From positions 1-64,000 of the forward strand of contig BQIV01000018.1 in NCBI GenBank assembly GCA_021604005.1: a stretch of 64,000 bases of DNA, in the 5' to 3' direction. Of this stretch, positions 26,160-33,914 are shown piece by piece. Each line of letters begins with the position of its first letter. Position 1 is the first letter of the stretch. Made by a program: the position numbers and the translations under genes. Origin of the DNA: Nitrospirales bacterium. Lineage in GTDB: Bacteria > Nitrospirota > Nitrospiria > Nitrospirales > UBA8639. The notes beneath the pieces were generated by a model. The model was not told the DNA's origin and searched no databases. It saw nothing but the letters and a program-made list of their open reading frames with translations.

Positions 26160-27032
26160 TTACGCTTGAGCGGTTTTCTTCGTGAGCATCCATCGCACAA
26201 CAGTAATCATTGCCAGAATGATGTAAGCCACGAGCGCGTCAGTCGCGCTCGTGGGCCAATCAAGGAAGTACGAGACGACAAATCCCGTAAACGCAATAAT
26301 GACACCGAGCAGTGCGGCAATGATAGGCATCGCTGAAAATCGCTTTGCCATCCGTTCCGCAGTCATCACTGGGAGGAGAAGGAAGGCAAATGTGAGGAGC
26401 GGGCCGACCATCAGGACCCCTAACGAAATCGCAAAACCCACAGAACCATACAACACTAAGTCCCAGACCCACATTTGCTTTCCCAACGACAGCGCCATAT
26501 CACGATCGACAGAAACCAGCAGGAGTTCACGGCGAAACAAACATAACAGCATGACAATCAGACTGTAACTCGCAAGAAGTATCACCATGTCACTATCAGA
26601 AATCGCAATGATTTGTCCTTGTAGAAGCTTTGTGATCCCGACTTCCGGCACACGCTCTGAAGCCAGTAAAAGAACGGTGATCGCACCTGCGAGAATATAC
26701 ACCACTCCGATTCTTCCCTCCACGAGACTTCGACTGTTCCGCTCTATCATCGCTAAGAGGAACAGCGTTCCAGTTGTCACAATGGTTGATCCGATCAACG
26801 CAAGGAGAAAGTCGCTATGCACCGGATCTTGCTGATGAAGCGTTAAGTGCCAAAATACGGCCGCGGCGATTCCACAGGTCGACAACTGCGGCAACGCCAC
26901 GCCCAGAAAGACCATCCGTCTCGCGTACATCAAGACTCCCACAAGCGGCAGCACCAAACCTGTCAACATCCCACCATAGAGGGCATTGCGTAACACATAC
27001 GATGGATGCAAGATCTCTAGAAGCTCACTCAT
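26160..27032 (-). CDS. znuB: Zinc/manganese ABC transporter permease
   Basis: This integral membrane protein of 290 residues belongs to the ABC-3 family. The typical VLPLVGVLMYARRMVFLGVALPQLSTCGIA segment is present, as is the cytoplasmic EAA-like stretch before SISLGVLMVGPLLTFAFLLLPVMTAERMA. It overlaps znuC by eight bases (translational coupling), so it is the third gene of the znuA-znuC-znuB operon. A full paralog without ATPase or binding protein lies at 23806. Confidence 0.85.
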   Translation of the reverse strand: MSELLEILHPSYVLRNALYGGMLTGLVLPLVGVLMYARRMVFLGVALPQLSTCGIAAAVFWHLTLHQQDPVHSDFLLALIGSTIVTTGTLFLLAMIERNSRSLVEGRIGVVYILAGAITVLLLASERVPEVGITKLLQGQIIAISDSDMVILLASYSLIVMLLCLFRRELLLVSVDRDMALSLGKQMWVWDLVLYGSVGFAISLGVLMVGPLLTFAFLLLPVMTAERMAKRFSAMPIIAALLGVIIAFTGFVVSYFLDWPTSATDALVAYIILAMITVVRWMLTKKTAQA

Positions 27033-27750
27033 AATTCCCTCTCACAAGACTCCACGCCAATCTTGGGTATGCTTTCATAAACTCATCCACTTTCTGTCGA
27101 ACAAGCCTATGATTCTCGATCAGAATCACCTCCTCGACGACTTTGAGAAGATCAGGAGCAAGGTGATCAGCCCACAATATACTGAGTGTTGACTCAGCAT
27201 TGAGCTTTCTGAACAGGTCGATCATGGCATAGACCGTTTCTTGGTCAAGGCTAGCCAAGGGTTCATCCAACACCAGAATAGCCGGACACGTAACCAGACC
27301 TCGTGCAATCAGTACACGCTGCTGCTGACCACCAGATAGCTCAGAGTAAAATTTATGTCTGAGCGCCATGAGCCCCACTTCTTCGATCGCCCAATGGACT
27401 TTATCGCTTTCCTCTCCTTTACATGACTCCCAAGGTTTCAAACGTCCGTAAGTTCCCATTCGAACGACTTCCGTAACGGTTAGGGGAAGAAGTCCAGTCA
27501 CGGCTGCACGTTGAGGAACATATCCAACAAGAACATTCATGTTGTCGTGCCTCGAATTTCTATCTATCGTTCCACTCAATGGAGGTAGGATACCGGCGAT
27601 GGTCTTAAGTAAGGCCGTCTTTCCGCCTCCATTGGGACCCAAGATCGCGAATGAATCGCCAGGGAAAACGTCGAGCGTGATATTTTGGAGGACGGGATTT
27701 TGCGAGTAACCAATCGTGACTCGGCGAAGACTTAGGTAAGGCGAACTCAT
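27025..27750 (-). CDS. znuC: Zinc/manganese ABC transporter ATPase
   Basis: This ABC ATPase has 241 residues. Walker A GPNGGGKTALLKTI, Q-loop region YVPQRAAVTGLL, signature LSGGQQQRVLIARGL, Walker B AILVLDEPLASLD and a H-loop-like WADH are all in place. It overlaps znuA (ATGA) upstream and znuB downstream. It energises uptake by the permease at 26160 and possibly also by the orphan permease at 23806. Confidence 0.9.
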   Translation of the reverse strand: MSSPYLSLRRVTIGYSQNPVLQNITLDVFPGDSFAILGPNGGGKTALLKTIAGILPPLSGTIDRNSRHDNMNVLVGYVPQRAAVTGLLPLTVTEVVRMGTYGRLKPWESCKGEESDKVHWAIEEVGLMALRHKFYSELSGGQQQRVLIARGLVTCPAILVLDEPLASLDQETVYAMIDLFRKLNAESTLSILWADHLAPDLLKVVEEVILIENHRLVRQKVDEFMKAYPRLAWSLVRGNYE

Positions 27751-28763
27751 GAATCAGGACGGTGTGCGACAGTCTTGGTGCCCGCAGCATCAAGTATCGA
27801 ACGCAGGTTATACTCAATGAGCTGTTCGTAGGTGTCAACCCCTGGATTTCCACCGACCATGATCAAGAACTTGGCGACAGTAGATCCCGTTTGTTCAGCG
27901 ACCCAATTTGGCAATCGTTCAGGATAGTGTGGTTCACGAAGGATCAAGTTGACCTGCTTGCCTTTCATACGATCGACTAACCAAACGAGGTGACCTTGCG
28001 TCGGTTCGATGCCGGGCCGAATCTCAATCTGCGCAACTTCCTCGAGTCCAAAACGTTCTGCAAAATAGATCGTGTCTTGATGGTAGGACACGAACTTCTT
28101 TCCACGCAGGGGTTCAGCAAGACGTTTCCATTTGGCGAGTTGCGTATCGATATGAGCTTGGAAGTTTTTAAGGTTAGTGTCAAAAAACTCTTTTCCGGGA
28201 GGATAAAGACGCGTTAAACCCTCAGCGATGTTTTTTGCCATCACTTTGGCATAGACCGGATCGAGATTAAAATGAGGATTTCCCAATGGGTGCACGTCCC
28301 CTTCGCGTCGCAGTAGAGACTTTGGGACCTGCTTGGGACGAATGTTTTGCGAAGAGTTGATAAAACCCACACCTCCTGGAAGAATATTGGGATTCCTTGC
28401 CACGTCGATTAACGCAGGTAGCCAGGAATGCTCGGCCTGAAGACCAAGGACGACCAACGCATCCGCGCGATTCAATTTTGGGACAAAACTGGGTTTAATC
28501 GGTACACCATGAGGATCTTCAACGCCTTTAGCTAGACTTTCGACCGTCACGTAGCCCCCCCCGATCCTGGCGGTAAAATCCGCCAGGTCGGGGATCGACG
28601 TCACGACACGGAGTTTTCCTCCTTCTTCTATCGACGGGCGTTGTGCCATGCCCAGCATGGCCGGAATCAAAAGAAATATCAATATGATTCTCGCCATGTT
28701 CATTGTTGAATCTTTCTTGCTCACGCTATTGTTTTTCTGTAAAGCCATATTGATGACCTCCAA
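27747..28763 (-). CDS. znuA: Zinc/manganese ABC transporter substrate-binding protein
   Basis: This is a cluster A-1 (TroA/ZnuA) binding protein of 338 residues. A hydrophobic segment (MARIILIFLLIPAMLGM) follows about 20 leader residues. Metal-ligand regions are visible: EDPHGVPIKPS, GNPHFNLDP and FVSYHQDTIYFAERFG, followed by a late acidic position. There is no long His-rich loop. The operon is probably read from the operator at 29331 through the small DUF2946-like gene. The first part of this gene exists as a decayed duplicate at 29750-29907. Zinc is more likely than manganese given the regulator, but this is inferred. Confidence 0.85.
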   Translation of the reverse strand: MEVINMALQKNNSVSKKDSTMNMARIILIFLLIPAMLGMAQRPSIEEGGKLRVVTSIPDLADFTARIGGGYVTVESLAKGVEDPHGVPIKPSFVPKLNRADALVVLGLQAEHSWLPALIDVARNPNILPGGVGFINSSQNIRPKQVPKSLLRREGDVHPLGNPHFNLDPVYAKVMAKNIAEGLTRLYPPGKEFFDTNLKNFQAHIDTQLAKWKRLAEPLRGKKFVSYHQDTIYFAERFGLEEVAQIEIRPGIEPTQGHLVWLVDRMKGKQVNLILREPHYPERLPNWVAEQTGSTVAKFLIMVGGNPGVDTYEQLIEYNLRSILDAAGTKTVAHRPDS

Positions 28764-28774
28764 TCACGACCTCC

Positions 28775-28900
28775 CTTAAAATAACGCCTGATTATTAGAG
28801 GCAAATAGATTGCTATACTTTAAGTGACTGTATTGTCAGGGAAATGGTTGAAATTCACTCGAACAATATGTGAGATAGTCATATGCACTTCAACGAAATA
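28775..28900 (-). pseudogene. Remnant of the 3' end of a duplicated porin gene
   Basis: The bases just upstream of znuA resemble the end of the intact porin gene (29925-30010). Both share CAATCACGAC(C/T)TCCC near the znuA start, and the block GTTGAAATTC(A/G)CT recurs in the same order. The rest of the porin copy is missing. Confidence 0.55.
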
Positions 28901-28957
28901 GGCCATGGACAAATCAGCTGTACATCCAGCCGTGGGTTAGCTAAGGATGCAAGTGAA

Positions 28958-29287
28958 TCAGGAGGAAGGTGGAGGACGGGGCAACTGAACGGAGAAGCCC
29001 AAGAACGAAGCAACGACGATATTTCGCGCTACGGTATTTTTAAAGGCAGCAAAGGGCAAGCCATCTGCCAAAAGATTTTCAAAGGCAAATAACCCATTCG
29101 CATGCTGCTGAACCCATTGACACAAATCAAACTCAGAGTGTTCATGACCATTATGATCAACCTCAGAAAAAACATGATAAATCTCAAGCACACCATAGAA
29201 GGGAAGCAAGCTGAAAAACAACAGCCCAACCAGGACAGCTATTGAAGGGAATATTTTTTGACCGAAAAAATAATTGAACACCCTCAT
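28958..29287 (-). CDS. DUF2946-like small membrane protein (copy A)
   Basis: This protein has 109 residues. One hydrophobic segment (IFPSIAVLVGLLFFSLLPFYGVLEI) is followed by the metal-suited YHVFSEVDHNGHEHSEFDLCQWVQQH. The conserved H-x3-E-V-D-H-x-G-H-E-H cluster is shared with copy B at 31665. The operator at 29331 sits 44 bases before its start. It would be the first gene of the operon leading into znuA. The likely role is periplasmic metal binding or sensing; the annotated DUF2946 group is uncharacterised. Confidence 0.65.
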   Translation of the reverse strand: MRVFNYFFGQKIFPSIAVLVGLLFFSLLPFYGVLEIYHVFSEVDHNGHEHSEFDLCQWVQQHANGLFAFENLLADGLPFAAFKNTVARNIVVASFLGFSVQLPRPPPSS

Positions 29288-29330
29288 ACGGATCCAACCC
29301 TAGCAAAGAGCTGAGAGAGAGTCAAACACA

Positions 29331-29347
29331 TTGCAAATGACTTGCAA
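29331..29347. promoter_or_regulatory. Fur-family operator A (znu operon)
   Basis: The site TTGCAAATGACTTGCAA lies 44 bases upstream of the DUF2946-like copy A. It differs from operator B (32034) at one position. Confidence 0.7.
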
Positions 29348-29415
29348 AATGCTTGACTGACTGACAAAGGCTTAAACAAAAACGAATGGCAGAGAAGAGA
29401 AGGCCGAGAGCCCGG

Positions 29416-29745
29416 AATCAAAACAAACCCAGCACATTCCCGACGATCTGCGCAATCTGATACAGTATAGGACCGAATGTAGCCAGAAAGATACCCGGGA
29501 GGAAGAAAATAACCCAGAGAAAGACCAATTTCACGGAAAGCCCTTGAGCATGGGTTTCTCTTGACGACGGCGGCGTAAATCATTCGCCTGGCGACGCAAT
29601 GTTTGAGCAACATTCGCCCCGAATTGTTCACCCTGAATCAAGGCAGAAATAAAAAGAGACAGGGAAAGCAATGGATAGCCGTTGATAGAGACGACGAAAA
29701 CATTTTAAACGAAAAATTCCTAATGAAACTTCTTTTGTAAAGATA
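29416..29745 (-). pseudogene. Decayed duplicate of the 3' part of tadC
   Basis: This stretch aligns base for base with the end of tadC (32136-32480). Shared blocks include CAGAAAGAT(A/T)CCCGG, GCCCTTGAGCATGG/ACCCTTGAGCATGG, and GACGACG/GACGGTG runs around the RRQAN...LRxRRQE codons. Frame shifts and stops make it non-coding. It was created by the tandem duplication that also produced the znuA remnant next to it. Confidence 0.75.
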
Positions 29746-29749
29746 CGAC

Positions 29750-29907
29750 ATTCTAAGGCAGCCACCTTGTCCGATAGGTGGCTGCCCTCCCACACCAAAC
29801 ATGGCGAGAATCATATCGACTTTTCTTCGGACTCTCGCCATGTTCACAGTTGAACCGTTCATGCTCAGACTATTGTCTTTCGGTGAATCCATGTTGATGA
29901 CTTCCAA
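29750..29907 (-). pseudogene. Decayed duplicate of the 5' part of znuA
   Basis: Its start region (MEVINMDSPKDNS...STVNMAR) parallels that of znuA (MEVINMALQKNNS...STMNMAR) and diverges after about 45 codons at the join with the tadC remnant. The DNA match runs on into CTCGCCATGTTCA and GATGAC(C/T)TCCAATCACGAC. Confidence 0.75.
29757..29786. terminator. Hairpin at the duplication junction, possible terminator
   Basis: GGCAGCCACC and GGTGGCTGCC form a perfect 10-bp stem with a 10-base loop. It lies downstream of the porin gene on the minus strand and so could end that transcript. The following bases (TTAGAATG) are a poor U-tract. Confidence 0.45.
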
Positions 29908-31534
29908 TCACGACTTCCCACTGGAGTAACACTTGATTTTGTGGGTCAAGCGTATTCCCATACTTGGTGTGGTTATACTGCAGTATGAAGCGTTGAAATT
30001 CGCTGGGATAAAACGTGATATATGGTGAAAAGGTCATCGCATCGGTACGATTGCCCGATGCATTCAACGTTGAACCCACATTTCCACTAATCGGATTCGT
30101 CACGAGCGCCGGTTCGCTCGGCAACTGATGATAGTCGAATCGAAAGCCGGGACGCCATCGTTTATTGATTCGATATTCAGCGTATCCATAACCACCCCAC
30201 GCTCCTTGAGAGACCGTGTTGCCAAAAACATCCCGTCGTCCCTGACCAAAATCGTACATGATTTCTCCATGGAATGAGAAGCTTTGCCGAAGTCCACGTC
30301 CTAACGGGTACCACCGATAATGAAAATCGAGATTGAACGTGTGTCGATCGATCGGATCCGTTTCGTCAACCGCCAGCAACGCAAGTTCCCCGGCTTCGGG
30401 CACTCGCGACTGGGGTGTATACACGACGGAAAATCCAAGCTCAACATTGTTGTCGTCGTTTAGATCATGGTAGGTGCGTACAGATCCAAAGAAGGTTTCG
30501 CCGTTGATGACTTGCGAGCGAAGATTGCTGAGGGGACCTTCACCAAGCAACCCAAAATTAAATCCCCATCCCGCCGTAAAAGCCAAATACGTGTCCGTTG
30601 GCGCGAGCCATGACAATTCGATACCATCCGTTCGATTCCCGTTACCCATAAAAAGCGCTAACGATGGAGGGATGTCAATTTGTGGCAGATCGTGAGCATG
30701 CCGTCGTCCTAGATATCCCCAGTCAGCGAAAAACCTTCCACCCCGAATGGAGAGATTGAATGGTAAAGACGTGGTCTGGATCGCGGCCTCTTCGATCTCA
30801 AAAAAGGCTTTGCCGAATTCTTCAGTTCCTTTTGCATTTATTCCTTCGGCATGACCGGATGCGATGACGTAGGCACGGGCAAAGGGATCGATGTCAGCCG
30901 CGGCAAAGAGCTCAATCGTGCGCAACGCCGATGAAAAGCCTGCTGGAACCTTTGTCCCAACCTCTCCTCCCGCGTCGTCTCCATCGCCACCTTCGACAAA
31001 TCTCATGCGCCGCTGCGTGTAACCAGCGATTGACTCGACGACGAACCCAATCGCTGGATTGAACCGGTTCAGGATCTGTTGACGTCGTAAGATCGCGACA
31101 TCTCGAGGAGTCTCGCCAACATCAAGACTTTCAGGCACATTTAAGGGCATACCACCGACTCGTGGCAGGAGATCTGAAGGTTCTGCCTTTGATCGACTGC
31201 CTGGAAAACGATTATCCAATACACTACCTCTGTCTGTTGCATCAGGAGGCCCCGCTACACCTGCTGTCGCACCAGAGCCGCTCGCTTGGCCTTTAGACTG
31301 AGCTATTACAATTGGGGGTCGCATGCTCTGCGCTTGCGCCATACGAACACGAACGTCCTGAGCTAGCCGCACGCCCTCTATCGCTTCTCGGTTTCCATCG
31401 AGCGTCATTTCTTGATCTGAAGGTTCGGATGCGAAAGTGGATAAGGGAAAACAACTGAAAACAAACAGACACAGTCCGACTCCCAGCAGCCGGACCGTTA
31501 GAGACCTGTGACGGCTTGTACCATTTCGAGTCAT
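29870..31534 (-). CDS. Outer-membrane porin-like protein of the metal regulon
   Basis: This protein has 554 residues from ATG 31534, backed by GGAGGAGTGAGT directly upstream. The signal peptide is LLGVGLCLFVFSCFPLSTFA. A disordered N-terminal part of about 130 residues precedes a long beta-barrel-like region with alternating aromatics (GIELSWLAPTDTYLAFTAGWGFNFG; WRPGFRFDYHQLP; MTFSPYITFYPSEFQRFILQYNHTKYG). The body resembles zinc-responsive porins, with a barrel C-terminus (NQVLLQWEVVIGSHQH). The gene lies downstream of the DUF2946-like copy B and operator B, and its 3' end overlaps the znuA remnant. It probably lets metal cross the outer membrane. Confidence 0.7.
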   Translation of the reverse strand: MTRNGTSRHRSLTVRLLGVGLCLFVFSCFPLSTFASEPSDQEMTLDGNREAIEGVRLAQDVRVRMAQAQSMRPPIVIAQSKGQASGSGATAGVAGPPDATDRGSVLDNRFPGSRSKAEPSDLLPRVGGMPLNVPESLDVGETPRDVAILRRQQILNRFNPAIGFVVESIAGYTQRRMRFVEGGDGDDAGGEVGTKVPAGFSSALRTIELFAAADIDPFARAYVIASGHAEGINAKGTEEFGKAFFEIEEAAIQTTSLPFNLSIRGGRFFADWGYLGRRHAHDLPQIDIPPSLALFMGNGNRTDGIELSWLAPTDTYLAFTAGWGFNFGLLGEGPLSNLRSQVINGETFFGSVRTYHDLNDDNNVELGFSVVYTPQSRVPEAGELALLAVDETDPIDRHTFNLDFHYRWYPLGRGLRQSFSFHGEIMYDFGQGRRDVFGNTVSQGAWGGYGYAEYRINKRWRPGFRFDYHQLPSEPALVTNPISGNVGSTLNASGNRTDAMTFSPYITFYPSEFQRFILQYNHTKYGNTLDPQNQVLLQWEVVIGSHQHGFTERQ

Positions 31535-31664
31535 ACTCACTCCTCCCATGCCATGAATCATAGTGTGCGTGCAACACGATCGTCCGCGCACCATCACGAT
31601 CGGACAACGCGGTGTTGCTCAACGCTCTAAATAATAGATGATCAAGAAATTGAACAGGAAGAAC

Positions 31665-31991
31665 TTAAGAGAGGGGAGGTGCACGCGATCCGCCAACCGA
31701 TATCGTTGGTGAGGTCCATGCGTACTCTACGCTGCTAAGATAGCCGTCTGGAATGTAAAAAGGAGTGGTAACACCAAGCGGATCAATACTCAACGCGCTA
31801 CTAGTATGCTGCTGTACCCATTGACATAAATCAAAATCGGAATGTTCATGACCATCATGATCAACTTCAGCAAAAACATGATGAATCTCAAGAGCACCGG
31901 AGAATGGCAGCAAGCAGAGAAACACCACTCCGAGGAAAATTGAAACCTTCCTCACTAGGTAAGGCCGAAAGCATGATGCAGACGATTTCAT
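31665..31991 (-). CDS. DUF2946-like small membrane protein (copy B)
   Basis: This protein has 108 residues. A hydrophobic segment (VSIFLGVVFLCLLPFSGALEI) is followed by HHVFAEVDHDGHEHSDFDLCQWVQQH, almost the same as copy A (28958). The C-terminal third differs but keeps a PF...APPLS-like end. Operator B lies 43 bases upstream. It probably heads the transcript that includes the porin gene. Seven His/Asp/Glu within 20 residues argue for a periplasmic metal site. Confidence 0.7.
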   Translation of the reverse strand: MKSSASCFRPYLVRKVSIFLGVVFLCLLPFSGALEIHHVFAEVDHDGHEHSDFDLCQWVQQHTSSALSIDPLGVTTPFYIPDGYLSSVEYAWTSPTISVGGSRAPPLS

Positions 31992-32033
31992 AACGAGCGG
32001 AATCTAGCAAAGGCTCAAACTTCTGTCAAGTTA

Positions 32034-32050
32034 TTGCAAATGTCTTGCAA
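32034..32050. promoter_or_regulatory. Fur-family operator B (porin transcript)
   Basis: The site TTGCAAATGTCTTGCAA lies 43 bases before copy B of the DUF2946-like gene, at almost the same distance as operator A from copy A. Confidence 0.7.
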
Positions 32051-32135
32051 AAGTGGAAAGTGGCCGTGGTCTCGGGTTTGAGAAAATGTGATGTGAGGAA
32101 TAATCAGAGAGGAGAGTATACCGGAACCGCAGGCC

Positions 32136-33047
32136 TCAAAAAGTCCCCATCACACCACCAAGAATCTGAATGAGTTGATAAATGGTTGGACCCAACGTCG
32201 TCAGAAAGATTCCCGGCAAGAAACATAAGACCAAGGGAAACACAAGCTTGACGGATAACCCTTGAGCATGGTGCATCGCATGCTCCTGCCGACGGTGCCG
32301 TAATTCATTGGCTTGACGACGAAGGGTGTGCGCCACGCTCGCTCCCAATTGTTCACTTTGTACGATAGCTGACGTAAACAGGGAGATGGAAGGAATCGCG
32401 AGACGTTGTGCCAGCCGTCGAAAACACCGCAATCGAGAAATACCCAAGGAAACTTCCTGTTGAAACACACGAAACTCCTTGGTCAACGGACGCCCGGCTG
32501 GTTGTGAACTCAAGATTTTCGCCAGGGCGGAATCAAAATTCATTCCTGTTTCTACTAACGTCGAGAGTAAATCCAGAAAGAGTGGGAGATCCTGCTCTAC
32601 AGCAACTATCCGTTGTTGACGAATGCCTCGAACAACAAAAAACGGCGCCCCCCCTATCAAACAAAAAACAATCCATGGCATGGCAGACACGGCGACACCT
32701 AGTCCCCACCCGAAACTGCCTGGCAATTTCGCCACCGATTGCTCGAAGGCATCGACAATGTGGAAATGATACATCATAAAGATGCAACCTAATGCTATCC
32801 ATGTCGAGAGTACCATAACACTCACAAACAGCAACGGTGCAGCGGCATGACGAAATCCGGCTAGGGCCAGCCAGCGTCGAATTCTCCTTCGATGCTCTCG
32901 AGGCCCTAGCGACGTGTCCACTTTCACCGATTCCGAAAATTCTAGAATTCGCCGTAAACTCTGTTGACGGCGATACAATGAAAGAATTCCCAGAAGACAC
33001 ATGATGGTGCCTAAGAAAAGCGTCAGCATTATGCTCACCTGAATCAT
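32136..33047 (-). CDS. tadC: Tad pilus assembly protein TadC
   Basis: This inner-membrane protein of the type II secretion F (GspF) family has 303 residues. It has membrane segments near both ends and the GspF-like stretch DLPLFLDLLSTLVETGMNFDSALAKI...RPLTKEFRVFQQEVSLGISRLRCFRRLAQRLAIPSISLFTSAIVQSEQLGASVAHTLRRQANELRHRRQEHAMHHAQ. It follows tadB by nine bases. The 3' part was duplicated and survives as a remnant at 29416. Confidence 0.85.
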   Translation of the reverse strand: MIQVSIMLTLFLGTIMCLLGILSLYRRQQSLRRILEFSESVKVDTSLGPREHRRRIRRWLALAGFRHAAAPLLFVSVMVLSTWIALGCIFMMYHFHIVDAFEQSVAKLPGSFGWGLGVAVSAMPWIVFCLIGGAPFFVVRGIRQQRIVAVEQDLPLFLDLLSTLVETGMNFDSALAKILSSQPAGRPLTKEFRVFQQEVSLGISRLRCFRRLAQRLAIPSISLFTSAIVQSEQLGASVAHTLRRQANELRHRRQEHAMHHAQGLSVKLVFPLVLCFLPGIFLTTLGPTIYQLIQILGGVMGTF

Positions 33048-33056
33048 CGAATCCTC

Positions 33057-33914
33057 TTAAAACTTGATTTCATTTAATTTTGAAATCCACAAAATACCGA
33101 TCGTTTGCGCAATAATCGCCCCAGCTCCCAGGTACGATCCGATGGGTGAGAGTAAAAAGGTCTCCATGTTCTTCGGATTAACATGCCACATCATGAGTGA
33201 CAGACCATAGGTAATGATGAGAATTGAAAGAACGGATAGTTGCGACTCAACGCTTTGTGTTCGAATGCGTTGATCCAATTCAATACGGTTTCGGACAATT
33301 GCACTGACATTGACGAGCGTGGTCGCAAGGCTTCCTCCACTCCACCATTGCACGGCAAGCACTGAGGAGAAGATTTGGAACGTTTCCAACGGAATCTCTT
33401 TCCCTAGCTGTTGAATCACGGTCGCAGGATCATCGCCCAAACGAATGCGTCCGACCATATCGATGAAATACGACTTCAAGGGATGCGGTGTTTCATGCAT
33501 AGCCGTTTCCAATGCTTTCGGGACAGCCATGCCACTCTGTAAAAGACTAAGCATCAAATCAATGGCATCAGCCAATTGTTGTTCGATTGTGTTCAATTGC
33601 CGTTGCGCAATATGAGTCTCCAGCAAATAACTCACTACCCCTGTAAGTAACGCGGCCGCAACGGCAAAGGGAAGCGGGACATCTCCCACGACTAAGACCA
33701 AAAGTGCCGTACCACTCAACAGAATGGACACAACACGATACCGTTTGGGGAAGAGACGAATGTGCCGCTGAAGCCGGCGTTCATGAATTGATGACAAAAA
33801 CCCTTCCAGTCGTCTGAGATATCTTTGCCGGATGCGAATATCCCGCCACGCATAGCCGGCAACGCTTGTCAATCCAAGGAAGACAGACAGCAGGCTGAGT
33901 TCATACCACTGCAT
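33057..33914 (-). CDS. tadB: Tad pilus assembly protein TadB
   Basis: This GspF-family inner-membrane protein has 285 residues and pairs with TadC in the platform. The characteristic block LADAIDLMLSLLQSGMAVPKALETAMHETPHPLKSYFIDMVGRIRLGDDPATVIQQLGKEIPLETFQIFSSVLAVQWWSGGSLATTLVNVSAIVRNRIELDQRIRTQSVESQLS is present. The C-terminal segment is hydrophobic. The start codon lies inside the end of tadA (14-base overlap), so the genes are coupled. Confidence 0.88.
   Translation of the reverse strand: MQWYELSLLSVFLGLTSVAGYAWRDIRIRQRYLRRLEGFLSSIHERRLQRHIRLFPKRYRVVSILLSGTALLVLVVGDVPLPFAVAAALLTGVVSYLLETHIAQRQLNTIEQQLADAIDLMLSLLQSGMAVPKALETAMHETPHPLKSYFIDMVGRIRLGDDPATVIQQLGKEIPLETFQIFSSVLAVQWWSGGSLATTLVNVSAIVRNRIELDQRIRTQSVESQLSVLSILIITYGLSLMMWHVNPKNMETFLLSPIGSYLGAGAIIAQTIGILWISKLNEIKF

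Noticed and set aside
28799-28815. GCAAATAGATTGC near the znuA start as a fifth Fur-type operator
   Set aside because: It matches only about 11 of 17 positions and lies in what appears to be the porin 3' remnant, so the match is probably chance.
28883-29092. Plus-strand frame opposite the DUF2946-like gene
   Set aside because: It is antisense to a gene supported by a paralog and an operator.
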